From assembly GCF_032362555.1 (NCBI RefSeq), contig NC_083514.1, forward strand, positions 5,193,001-5,257,000: DNA of 64,000 bases. The letters run 5' to 3'. Below are positions 23,015 to 33,269 of this stretch, piece by piece. The notes under the pieces are model-generated. The model was not told where the DNA came from, did not search any database, and saw only the letters and a program-made list of their open reading frames with translations. Position 1 is the stretch's first letter; the number at the start of each line of letters is the position of its first letter. The translations under genes were made by a program, and so were the position numbers. The stretch comes from Amyelois transitella (lineage: Eukaryota; Arthropoda; Insecta; Lepidoptera; Pyralidae).

Positions 23015-26000
23015 TTAAATAATTTTCATTTGAATTAGTTGTTCTGTTGCTATTTTAAGAATGCCATAAAAATCTTCTTGAATATGTGATCGCCAAAATT
23101 TACATCTACCCCAAACAATTGCTGGGAAATTAGGCGACGAAATACCTTGAAATATTCTCGCCACACTACGACCAGTAAAACTACAATCCTTGTAAGAAGC
23201 AACCAATGCTCGGACATCAGATGCCACACGATCTACATCTATAGGACGTTCTTCTAATGTGACATTTGATGGTAAAATACTATCCCTCTGAAAATAGTCT
23301 TTTATTATAATTTTAAGAGCATCTGATTTTTGCAATAACAGTTCTTCTGAAAGATCTTTCCCTTCTAATGAGTAATTACCAAGGGTGCTTAGAGCCTTGT
23401 TAATTTCTTCTAATTGGAACAACATAGACTGCTCTTGAGATAGCACCAACTTGTGAAGATCATCTAAAATAGTGTCTAACTCTGTTGGATCTAAATCTCC
23501 AGGAGCCTTAATACGAAATCCAAGAACACTGAATTCAACCTTCAAAAGGGATCGTTTTGACAATCCACCTTCTGTGGTCCATTCTAAATTTTTCAAATAG
23601 TATTTTGTCATACCACTTTCCCAACCAATTGCAGCAGCTACCTCAATGACATTAAACTCTATAACACTTTTATTCATTATGTCAGGGTCATTTTTACTCT
23701 CCATTAAATATGCCATTGCTAAAGGGGCAGAAGTTTTAGCTGCTTCTAACAATTTTACAGGACCCCCATAAGATGCAATTTTACACAAAGTGTAAGCATT
23801 ATTTAAGACTTTGATGTACTTTTTTGGGTGTAACTCAACATAGCACAATAATGTGGCTATATTTTCTGCTGGAAGATCCAGTTCTTCAACAGTTGAATCT
23901 ATAGGAATGCCTACTTCATGTCCTTTACACCTCTTCTGATTTGAATATTTACTAGTTGTTGCGCCTTGATTTTGACAATCACAAGAAATAAAAAGTTTTT
24001 GTATCAATTTTCTTATAGTTGGCCTGTCAGTGGTATTAGCATGTATATGTTTAAGAAGCTCATTTTTATCACTATCACTATTATTCATAAAGACATGACA
24101 ATAAGCATTTTGGCCATCACGACCTGCTCTACCAACTTCTTGAACATATGATTCAAAGCTGCTTGGCATGTTGTAATGTATAATACACCTGATATCTGAT
24201 TTATTTATACCCATGCCGAAAGCCACAGTAGCCACAATTATTCTAAGTGTTCCTTCCATGAAGTGTTTTTGTATTTTTTTTCTCTGCGCAGCAGACATTC
24301 CTGCATGATAAGCTTCAGCAATATATGACATTCGTTTTCTTTTTTTGCTTTGTTTTTCCATACTGATTTTGTTTGGCTCTTGAAGACATGATCTTAATAC
24401 AGCAGCAATTCTTTCACATTCATCTCTTCTTATACAATAAACTATAACTGAATTAAATAAACTTATCCTTTCAGATGTAAGGAAATTTATTAAGGCCCTA
24501 TCTTTATCTTTTTCAAAGGATACTGAGAGAATTAAATTTTCTGGAAGAGTGGGACTAGTTATTACTCCAGATAAACCATCAGGTATATTTATATGACTAA
24601 TTACACTTTTGATTGTTGGTTGACTGGCTGTAGCTGTTAAGCCTAGTATACAATTTACATTAAGTTTTTCTCGTAGTACTCTGGATATCATTAAATAACT
24701 GGGTCTAAAGTTATGGCTCCATTGTGAAACACAATGAGCTTCATCAATACATGCAAATGCAATTTGTGGCAATGATTTAAACAATCCAGTAAAGCCATTA
24801 GATGAATCACCTGATATCAATGCTTCTGGAGACACCAACAAGATGTTTATTTCACCATCTTTCAGACATTGTATAATTTTTCGCCTTTGGGTTGGTGGTT
24901 GATTAGTGTGTAGACACCCAGCCTTCAAAAATTCTGGCATACTCAGCACTTGATCTTCCATCAAGGAAACAAGAGGTGAAATAACTAAAGTGATGCACTT
25001 ATAATACCTACTGTAGATATATGCAGGAAGTTGGTAACACAAAGACTTACCGCCACCTGTAGACAAGATCAACAAAGTGGACATTCCACATAAAATACGC
25101 TTGATAGCTTCCTCCTGACCTGGGCGAAATTTATTATGTCCAAATTTTTGAAGTGCTTCATTCATTTCTTCTGGAGTTTCTTCAGAATAAACAGAATAAA
25201 TAGGTTTTATATTAATGTTACTACAGTTACCTGGAGAAGCCAGCATTTCTAACACTGATTCAGGAATTTTACTCGCTTTAAATAAAGACTCACTAAATTG
25301 TTCTGTTAGTGACACATTTTTATTTTCTTTAGATACTATATTTTGCATATCTTCTAGTGATGGCAATGTGTTGTCACTATAACTTTCTAAAGGCAAAAGA
25401 GAATCTCCTCTATGAGCAGTACAATACCTTGCCATATGACCAGCAGATCCACATTTGAAACAAGTAATTTTGCCGGATTCTGGAAATTCCATACCAGAAT
25501 GCAAAGCTTTCTTGTCTTTCCATTGCTGTTTTTTAAACTTGGAATAATTAATGTTCTTTTTTCCTCGTACAAATACCTTTTTTTCAATATTGATTTTTAC
25601 AAAATTATCATTTAATGTTCCATTCTTTATCTTAGATTCCAATTTATTAACTTCATTTGGTTCAGATTTTTTTGTTAATGTTTTATGTATTTTAACTGGA
25701 GAATTATATTTTTCCAAGATATTTGAAATCTTTCCATGTCTGGGAGCAACATCATCTTCTTTTCCAAAAGGCAAAAATTCAGATATGTCTGGTGGTTGTA
25801 ATGCATTATCATTAAGATCATTTTTAGTTTTTGGTTTTCTTTTGTTCCTGTGATCTTTAACAGAACTTGTTTGCTTTGTTTTAATATTGTCCATACTTAT
25901 CTCATTCTTATCATTATTTTGACTTACAATATTTGTGCTTACATTTTGGCTGATTTTTCTTTTTTTTAGAGCAGGCTTCAATTTATCTAAAGTTATGTTA

Positions 26001-26869
26001 TCTTCTTCTTCAGATTCACTATTTTCTACATAATCCCCAAGTTTTTCCTGTTCATGTTCTATAAATTGAAATTCTTTTTTATCAATACTTTCAGTTTCTG
26101 TCGTTGATACTTTAACATTGCTTATTCCAAATTTTTCACATGACTCCTCAATTTCTTTTGTAACTGGTGAACCCATAATTCTTTCAAGCCATGCTGTATT
26201 AATTTGTCTTACTTTAGGTATATTTTGGATAATGTTAGACACAGAGCTGACTTGTTTATTTTGTAATTCTTGATCTACTGTTACTAATTTTAAACTTGTA
26301 TCTTTTTTAGGAGATATCTGCATAGAATTAGAGAGAAAAGAATTCTCTTTTTCATACTCACTACTTTGAAAGTTTTCAAAAGTAGGTTGTGATTTGGATT
26401 GGTGATGTGTATTTTTGCGAGGATTTCTTATAGAAAACTTTCTATGTTGAAATAACTTTTTTGATAGATTTTCAGTAAATGGAGTAGATTCTTTGACCGA
26501 TATGTGGGGCTCTTCAATATTAGAAAGTAGTTTTTGTATCTCTCGACCGGTAGGTAATTCTGGAAGTACTGGATCTGTTTGAGAACTTAAGGACTCATAG
26601 GACAGACTTTCAAAGTGCCGTGTAGGTTCTGGAGTAGTATCTTTTACTTTTTCTTCAAAATCATCAATACATAGTGAATTCTCAAGGGCTGCACTCTTAA
26701 GTTGAAAATATTTTTTATAAGCATATTTGATCGTTGATGGAGCTTCTTTGATGTCAAATTTAGATGGCGTTCGAGCATGATTTGTTTTGAAGTCTTTCTC
26801 CCAAGATTTTACTATTAATTTACATTTAAGATAAGCTTTGTCCTTCTTTATTGATTCGATGATATCCAT
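23015..26869 (-). CDS. RecQ4: ATP-dependent DNA helicase RecQ4
   Basis: 3'-5' DNA helicase needed for replication initiation and genome stability. It is a single uninterrupted 1284-codon frame. The N-terminus ('KLIVKSWEKDF...TPSKFDI', residues about 19-42) resembles the yeast Sld2 homology region typical of RecQ4. A CCHC zinc knuckle (CFKCGSAGHMARYC) lies near residue 466. The helicase core has 'STGGGKSLCYQLP' (Walker A, near 601), 'FACIDEAHCVSQW' (DEAH, near 708), 'GLTATA', 'YHAGMS', 'VATVAFGMGINKSDIR' and 'YVQEVGRAGRDG' (motif VI, near 915). The C-terminal RecQ4-specific extension reaches the stop. The middle, about residues 80-450, is Lys/Ser/Asn-rich and probably disordered. Being intronless while all neighbours have introns is notable but not proof of retroposition. 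TATCGATA motifs lie about 390-470 bp 5' of the ATG. Confidence 0.95.
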   Translation of the reverse strand: MDIIESIKKDKAYLKCKLIVKSWEKDFKTNHARTPSKFDIKEAPSTIKYAYKKYFQLKSAALENSLCIDDFEEKVKDTTPEPTRHFESLSYESLSSQTDPVLPELPTGREIQKLLSNIEEPHISVKESTPFTENLSKKLFQHRKFSIRNPRKNTHHQSKSQPTFENFQSSEYEKENSFLSNSMQISPKKDTSLKLVTVDQELQNKQVSSVSNIIQNIPKVRQINTAWLERIMGSPVTKEIEESCEKFGISNVKVSTTETESIDKKEFQFIEHEQEKLGDYVENSESEEEDNITLDKLKPALKKRKISQNVSTNIVSQNNDKNEISMDNIKTKQTSSVKDHRNKRKPKTKNDLNDNALQPPDISEFLPFGKEDDVAPRHGKISNILEKYNSPVKIHKTLTKKSEPNEVNKLESKIKNGTLNDNFVKINIEKKVFVRGKKNINYSKFKKQQWKDKKALHSGMEFPESGKITCFKCGSAGHMARYCTAHRGDSLLPLESYSDNTLPSLEDMQNIVSKENKNVSLTEQFSESLFKASKIPESVLEMLASPGNCSNINIKPIYSVYSEETPEEMNEALQKFGHNKFRPGQEEAIKRILCGMSTLLILSTGGGKSLCYQLPAYIYSRYYKCITLVISPLVSLMEDQVLSMPEFLKAGCLHTNQPPTQRRKIIQCLKDGEINILLVSPEALISGDSSNGFTGLFKSLPQIAFACIDEAHCVSQWSHNFRPSYLMISRVLREKLNVNCILGLTATASQPTIKSVISHINIPDGLSGVITSPTLPENLILSVSFEKDKDRALINFLTSERISLFNSVIVYCIRRDECERIAAVLRSCLQEPNKISMEKQSKKRKRMSYIAEAYHAGMSAAQRKKIQKHFMEGTLRIIVATVAFGMGINKSDIRCIIHYNMPSSFESYVQEVGRAGRDGQNAYCHVFMNNSDSDKNELLKHIHANTTDRPTIRKLIQKLFISCDCQNQGATTSKYSNQKRCKGHEVGIPIDSTVEELDLPAENIATLLCYVELHPKKYIKVLNNAYTLCKIASYGGPVKLLEAAKTSAPLAMAYLMESKNDPDIMNKSVIEFNVIEVAAAIGWESGMTKYYLKNLEWTTEGGLSKRSLLKVEFSVLGFRIKAPGDLDPTELDTILDDLHKLVLSQEQSMLFQLEEINKALSTLGNYSLEGKDLSEELLLQKSDALKIIIKDYFQRDSILPSNVTLEERPIDVDRVASDVRALVASYKDCSFTGRSVARIFQGISSPNFPAIVWGRCKFWRSHIQEDFYGILKIATEQLIQMKII

Positions 26870-27256
26870 TTTTTTAACGAATTGTAATAATATTAAATTG
26901 GTTACTTACTCCAAACACCGGTCGAGATCTTGAAATAAATAGTAATTAGGTAATGATATTTCGCATTTATCATTTAGATAAATAATTAGGCGTGATATAC
27001 ATTAAACGTCGTGTCGTGAGTTTGGGTTATGTTGCGTTGCGATTGCAAACAAAACAAAGAAAAACAGTACTCCAATGCAATGATTGCTCCAATGTGCCCT
27101 TTGAATGTGCCTATAATAAGTTCAAGCCACAGATATTAAATATGGGTATAATCATAACGTCTTTTCAAGCAAAGACTTCAAGTAAAAATTAGTGGTGTCC
27201 ATCAATAGCAAAGAGAAAATATCGGTCGGCAATCGATAGTCGAACAAAAGCAACAG
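26870..27256. other. RecQ4 5' flank
   Basis: AT-rich sequence immediately upstream of the RecQ4 start codon. A 66-codon plus-strand frame at 26992-27192 shows no recognisable motif and is not called. The core promoter of RecQ4 must lie here, but I see no TATA box at a fixed position. Confidence 0.4.
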
Positions 27257-27340
27257 TATCGATATTATTGTAGTTTAAGTGCGCTATAGATACTATCGAA
27301 CGCTAGGATCGATGATTTTCGAGGTCAATAATTATCGATA
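27257..27340. promoter_or_regulatory. TATCGATA (DRE-like) cluster upstream of RecQ4
   Basis: Exact 8-bp palindromes TATCGATA occur at 27257-27264 and 27333-27340, with near-matches between them ('actatcgaac', 'ggatcgatga'). A third exact copy is at 27854-27861. In Drosophila this word is the DNA replication-related element bound by DREF, which drives replication genes; RecQ4 is such a gene. Function in this species is inferred. Confidence 0.45.
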
Positions 27341-27364
27341 ATAAAACTATAGATAATTTGGCAA

Positions 27365-27840
27365 CGCTAAAGAGCGTCGGTGGACAAATCAGTAAGATGC
27401 CCAGTTAAAATGCGTGCCGTGTGGTTCCCGGCACCAATACAAAAAAGAATAGGACCAGTCTATCTCTTTCCCATGGATGTCGTAAAAGAGGTTTAACCTG
27501 TCACTTTTTGAATCTTAATTCTATCACTAAGCCAAATTGCTGAACGTGGCCATTCAGTCTTTCCAAGACTGTTGGCTCTGTCTACCCCGCAAGGGATATA
27601 GACGTGACCATATGTCTGTATGTATTTATTAAAATGCATGATGCGCAGAAAGTTACAGGTTCAAATCCCCCCTAGGCCTATTTTGGATGTTATGTACATT
27701 AGTTAAAGTTCTAACCGATTCTCTTACGGTGAGGGAAACCATCGTGACGAAACCTGCAAATTCAGGTAACTGGATGTGTAACCATGATCGGTCCATTACG
27801 GGTTAGGTTTACTTGCAAAGGTTGAATCTGACTCACGAAA
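27365..27840 (+). mobile_element. tRNA-derived SINE interrupted by a second SINE
   Basis: Outer element: a tRNA-like head ('gagcgtcggtggacaaatca' as a decayed A-box region, then 'ggttcaaatcc' at 27659-27669 as a B box), followed by the body words 'tcttacggtgagggaaacca' and 'gtaaccatgatcggtcca' known from a common lepidopteran SINE. The head is split at 27414-27628 by the TATG-tailed SINE. The 3' limit is approximate. Confidence 0.7.
27414..27628 (+). mobile_element. TATG-tailed SINE, full length, with target duplication
   Basis: Begins 'gtgccgtgtggttcccggca' and ends 'tatgtctgtatgta'. It is bordered by TTAAAATGC on both sides (27405-27413 and 27629-27637), so the insertion point inside the older SINE is exact. 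Confidence 0.88.
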
Positions 27841-27929
27841 ACACTATCTATAGTATCGATACTATTACTGCTGACTAAGAGACTGATATCGTAGACAGAG
27901 TAATAGGTATTCTCTATTTACGACTAAAC

Positions 27930-28700
27930 TGACGTTATGGCAATGAAGAAGTATCATATGGAAATGCCGTAATTGTTCAACTTGACTCAGAAATAACAAT
28001 AATATATATATGTCTCTCACAACAGTGGTTTTACGGAGAAAAAACATTTACACTCTTTATCAGCACCCTCTTCGTTGGCTTCGATGTACTTTTGCTGCCG
28101 CTGACGCCATCGAACTAAATCGCTTTGTTTACATGTAGGAAGTTGTCATCGTGATATTTTTACGTTTTTCCATGTTTTTCGAGTTTGTACGAAGCTGTGC
28201 TAATATTAATCGAAAATAAGCTATAAGATGAATTGTGGCCTATGCTAAAGCAAAAATAGGCCGAATCTAACCTTTTACCGGTAAGTGGTTAATATTTCGT
28301 TAATTTTTTGTCTATCATAAAGTGTATTTATAAAAATGTGTTTTAAAACTTATTACTTTTAATCTTCTTAGTTGTGAGCTTTAGAAACTTGTAATATTGT
28401 CAATATAAATTCACATCGAAAACATAAACACGGGTTCTACTGTCGAACATCATCGAACATAGCATCTTATCGATAAATTAGGGTCTAAGTTATGTTAAAG
28501 TATTTTTCTTGTTTTAGTTTACCAAGAAACGAATCTTGGCGAAGGAAATGGCTACAAATGATTGGCATAGAAAATATCCGGCCAGGAACAAAACATAACC
28601 ATGTGTGCCGCGGTTCTCCAGACACAACATTTTTGTGGCGGTCGAGCCCGAAGGGCCGCGAAAGAGCAATCGTTTTTACAACAATCTTTTGGCAATCGCT
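27930..28700 (+). repeat. THAP-like repeat, copy 2
   Basis: Plus-strand copy of the 16060-16815 sequence, sharing 'caacttgactcagaaataac', 'ttgtttacatgt', 'aacataaacacggg' and the segment after an intron-like 'cttgttttag'. The frame after it starts LPRNESWRRKW and contains 'IGIENIRPGTKHNHVC', a THAP-like pattern. The final Cys-x-x-His is not preserved and no further THAP-gene exon was found. The two copies bracket oxt and RecQ4. Confidence 0.5.
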
Positions 28701-28709
28701 TATCATAAT

Positions 28710-29360
28710 TTTTTTATATAATTTTGTCAAAAAGAAATCTTGAAGATTCAAAAGACACGAACAATTGCTATTATTTATCTTTTAACCCTTTAAACGTGAA
28801 AGTCATCCGACAAACATTATGCGCACATTGTGATTATTTTAGGACTTTACATAATGAATTATTTATAATTTCAGTATCAAGGCGCACATAAACATATTTG
28901 AATACATTATATCACTAAATTAGTAGAATAACTAATCAATATTCCCAGTAAAATCCTGTTTTGTATCTACTTGATATCGACAATAATTCACTCATTACGA
29001 ACTAGTGACGACATCTACCATAGACTATGTAATACAGTGTGTAGGTATATTCGAATTTAAAATAAAGTTCAGTGCTTGTCTGTGACTCAAGCGTTTTACT
29101 TATATGATTACCTATCGGTCAAACACCGACTTCTACACGCTGCGCTGGTTTTGATCGGTTAGTCTATCCGAGTCGGTCAAAGGTCGGACCAAGTCGATGG
29201 GATGCTGCACGAGCCTGTATACTCATATGACGTATCTAAAGTACGTTATATGAGTATGTTTGTATTTATATTCTCATTGCTTGGAAGTTGGAAGGAAAAA
29301 CCAATTCATAATCTCCATTAATTATTATCAAAGATAATTCAGTTCCAATCCAACTCAGAC
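28710..29360. other. Intergenic stretch without recognised content
   Basis: AT-rich sequence; only an imperfect palindrome at 29221-29255 ('actcatatgacgta' against 'tacgttatatgagt') stands out. No gene is supported. Confidence 0.4.
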
Positions 29361-29368
29361 ATTATTAA

Positions 29369-29453
29369 CACATAGACATATGCCATGTCAGTCACCGGTG
29401 ACTGACAGGTATATAATCTTTGTATTAGCAAATCTACTTTGGCAGGCTATGTG
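29369..29453. mobile_element. TTAA-bounded palindromic mini-element
   Basis: The 85-bp segment starts CACATAGAC and ends with GGCTATGTG, and has TTAA at both sides (29365-29368 and 29454-29457), the piggyBac target signature. Its middle contains the perfect 20-bp palindrome at 29387-29406. A piggyBac-type MITE is the simplest reading, but it is very short. Confidence 0.5.
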
Positions 29454-29468
29454 TTAAATAATATCTAT

Positions 29469-31788
29469 TAGTGTTGTAAAGTGTCGGTCACATTCAATGT
29501 GTCTGTCGAAAGTGTCCGAGCATAATTGACTTATATGACATTTGTCCGGACATTTTTAGACATAAATAGACAAAAATGACAAAATCAAAATATTTAATGT
29601 TTTAATGACATTTAATCACAAAAAAGCAAAATAAAACCAAAACTCCGCTGTTACCGTTCTGCGATTGTCGGCGAGGCAGGGAATAAGAATAAAACTTATA
29701 AATAATAATGTAAACTTATAAATAATAATTTTCTGTTAGCGAAAAATTATCAATATTATCGCAATCTTCGGTTTCGAACACTGACTCTAAAATCACTAGT
29801 TTGTGAATAATTTATTTCTTATTCGTCAGTATGTAAGTAAGCTGCATAATGTGATCTGATCTTCTATGGAAGCAGCGAGTTTCCCGGAGGGGAAGGCAGT
29901 GACTACCTCTTTCCACTTGCCACGATCTCTGCATACTTCCTTCGCTTCATCCACATTCATAACTCTCTTCATGCAAGCGCGGCGGTTTCCAGGACGTCCT
30001 TAATTTGAACAAGATACGTTCGTCTAGGTCTTCCCACTCCGACCTTTCCCTCCACACTCTCCTTGTATATTTGCTTAGTCAACCTGCTTTCATTCATCCT
30101 CTCCACAAGACCAAACCATCTTAACATACTCTTTTCTATTCCAGTAACTACATCTTCTTTCACATCACAACATTCCCTTATCACGCTGTTCCTTATCCGG
30201 TCACTCAATTTCATATCCATCATACTCCTTAACGCTTTCATTTCCACTGCATTTATTCTGCTTTCGTGCTTCTTTTGGCATACTCAACTTTCACTCCCAT
30301 ACATTAATGTCGGGACTACCACGCCCCTATGAACAGCCAGTCAAGCCTTTTTGGAAAGTTTCTGACTGCTCATAAAGACATGCAAAGCTCCATTCACCAT
30401 GTTCCCCGCGTTCACTCCCTTTCAATATCACTATCACACTTGCCATCTGATGTAAACTTTGATCCTAGATATACAAACTCTTTCAATTGCTCAACTTTTT
30501 CTCCTCCAATCAAAATATTACATGCTGTCATTTCTTTCTCCATTTCAAAAACCAATGTTTTAGTTTTACTTACGTTCACTTTCATTCCTTTCTCGTTCAA
30601 AGCTTCATGCATACAGTTTACCATCTCCTGTAACTCTTCAGCTGATGACGCCAGTATTACCTGGTCGTCGGCATAGAGCAGACATTTGACGACTAACTCA
30701 TTCATCCTTAATCTACTTTCGGACTCTTTCAAACCTGTCAAACGACTATCCATAAATAGGTTGAACAGCCATGGTGTCGCACCACATCCTTGCCTAACGC
30801 CTTTCTCAATCTTAAACCGCTCAGTGTGCGCTCTAAGGGTATAAGTTAATAATAATAAGGATTTCAGTACTCGTATTAGGAGACTGCACACATAGAAAGT
30901 GCTGAACACAATTCATTCCTCTCAATTCTGTCATATGCCTTTTCCATATCCACGAATGAGCAATAGACTTTTTGACTCTTGGCCAAAAACTTTTCGGCTA
31001 TGCATCGCAATGAAAAGACCTGATCCGTACATCCCATTCCCTTTCAAAATCCGGCTTGAGCATCCCATATTTTGTCATCAGTTCATCATTGTTCATCTAA
31101 TACAACTGTTTTTATATCAATGACCACATCAATAGCATCACAAATAGCTAGTGTTCTCAAAGCTTCCTTGTTTCATATAAACGATTCCAATGTTATAACA
31201 ATGCTATTCCACCTTGTTTTACATGGAAGCTTTAAAGAGTATTTTAGGTTCCCGTAAATGCTTATCTGCGTTTTCTCGAATTGAGCCAAGATCACGTGTC
31301 TGTTTTTTATGTACTTGATGACTATAGATACAATATCAGTAATGTATTTAATTGGCTCGACACAATTTCATATTCCTCCATCTGTCAGTGAACAATGTGA
31401 GCGGTGATGAACTTTTGATCTTTGCATTCATTTTCGCAATTACGCGAGGATATTCGGCGTCTAGTAGAGTATTAGGTACTTAAAGAGTGTCTTGAAGGCA
31501 CTGTATAGTTAGAGTTCAACAAATGCAGAGCATGTTTCCAATATTGCGACTACGCCTACTCCCGGTACGCCGCCGTACGCGCTGCTTACGAAGCTACGGG
31601 GACATCCCCGTGCGTTAAAATAGTGCGTGAGTGAGCGTAAGGCCGATAAATGTTAAGATTTATGTAGTACTTGTATATACACGAAATTAATGAAAATGTC
31701 CAATTTGTCTATATGTGTCGAATCTGTCCGGACATTTATTCGTTTATGACCGCCACTAAAGGAAAGTTTCCGACATTTTACAACACTA
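29469..31788. mobile_element. hAT-type element carrying a LINE insertion
   Basis: Termini are TAGTGTTGTAAAGTGTCGG on the left and a complement differing at one position on the right. Both flanks carry ATATCTAT (29461-29468 and 31789-31796), an exact 8-bp duplication as made by hAT transposases. No transposase frame is visible. About 1.2 kb of its interior is the reverse-oriented LINE at 29880-31080. Confidence 0.82.
29880..31080 (-). mobile_element. RTE-like LINE fragment
   Basis: Minus-strand translation shows reverse transcriptase pieces: 'IEKGVRQGCGATPWLFNLFM', 'LLYADDQVILASSAEE' (YADD active site) and 'KEFVYLGSKFTSDGKCDSDI', then the conserved C-terminal 'RALRSMMDMKLSDRIRNSV'. It is the same family as 55303-56686 but more decayed, with frameshifts and an internal deletion. 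Its TATG tail is missing. Confidence 0.82.
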
Positions 31789-31859
31789 ATATCTATGCTT
31801 CCAAACTCGGCGAAATAATATGTATAATTCCAATTCAAATATTATAATGGGAACTATAT

Positions 31860-33060
31860 TTTCTATCACCAAAATTTATATTTGTCATCAAGTTGTATCA
31901 CCTAATAAATAGATCTATCGCCACGAAATATTTTCGTTCTCAGATAAACAAAAATTGTTCCCAGGTATGAATTATCAAATTAATGTTAATATATGTGTAA
32001 AATAAGAGATCGATAACCAATAAAATTATATTGAATTACATGAATATAAACTTCGTTCTTATAATAATAGTTTTGTTACTTAAATTATAGCTCTGTGCTC
32101 AGAATGGTAGATCTGTCACCAAATAAATCGATTATCGATCCCTGACTGCGACTCCTTTTTATTTGATATTTTGTCACCAATACAGTAGTAACATTTTATT
32201 TCGTTCAGATATTAAATTAATAGTATTCGTTACCAATTTAATACATCAATTTATAATTTTAATGAAAAAATGATCAAAGGGGCGGAGACAAATTGGCGCG
32301 CTTTAAAAATTGACCAATCCGGCCTCAACGATGGGTAGTAGTTAACTATTGATTATTTTAACTTTAATTAAGTGTTTTATCTACTATTCTGCTAGCCATA
32401 AGCCAGCTATTTTAAACCAGCGCTGATTGTTCAGTGGTAATTATTTTCAACAATAAATATTGATTATTTTAACTTTAATTGTTTTATTTACTACTCTGCT
32501 AAAAATTTTATTTAAATATAATTTATACTACCAGTGGAAATTTAGAACCTTGGGAGTCTAGTTAAGTAGCAGAATCTTTTGGTTGAAAAGATGATGACAA
32601 CCCTAATTTTTTATTTGAACTTAATGCAATTTTCTAGTAACATAATATGATTTATTGGTGATCTCTTTAAATTAGTTTGCTTAAATACTTATTAGGACAC
32701 ACCTATTATAATACATACAAAAACATTTATTTGGTACTAGACCTTATATCTCAGGATTTTAGGTGATTTATTGTGGAACTGATTTTGCATTGTTTGGTGA
32801 CTACATTTTGGTGACAGATCTACTATGTTGAGGACAAACCCTATTATTTAAGAAACACAAAACTAATTAAATTGGTGATAGCTTAAATGATACCCTATTA
32901 TAATCACCGTAAAAGTAGCTACTGAGGCACATTAATAAAATCTAAAAAAAATATAAATACTTTTAGGTAAATAGGTACTCTTGTAATTTTTAGGTGTGGT
33001 GATATGGTGTGTACGAGAAAGAATAAAAGTACTATGAACCTTTCTTTCCTTTTTTTATTA
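31860..33060. repeat. Fold-back-like region of TCACCAA / TTGGTGA words
   Basis: The left part has repeated plus-strand words such as 'tatcaccaaa' (31866), 'tgtcaccaaa' (32113) and 'tgtcaccaat' (32173); the right part has their complements, 'attggtgatc' (32654), 'tttggtgact', 'tttggtgaca' (about 32795-32815) and 'attggtgata' (32874). The centre carries a direct repeat, 'attgattattttaacttta', at about 32350 and 32459. It looks like the arms of a decayed non-autonomous transposon. Exact ends are not resolved. Confidence 0.4.
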
Positions 33061-33068
33061 CATTATTA

Positions 33069-33264
33069 TCACTAGGTACATAGTATAAAACAAAGTCGCT
33101 ATTTTAGTCTGTTTGTCTGTATGCTTAAATCTTTAAAATTAAGCAACGGATTTTGATGCGGTTTTTTGTAACAGGTAGAGTGATTCAAGAGGAAGGTTTT
33201 TATGTATACCTAATAGATAACATTTATAATTTTACACCCGTGCGAAGCCGGGGCGGGTCGCTAG
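33069..33264 (+). mobile_element. Short Helitron derivative
   Basis: Contains the recurrent interior 'caacggattttgatgcggtt', then 'cacccgtgcgaagccggggc', ending in CTAG at 33261-33264 with T following. The 3' end equals that of the Helitron at 1674. The 5' TC is placed at 33069 with less certainty. Confidence 0.65.
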
Positions 33265-33269
33265 TAGAG

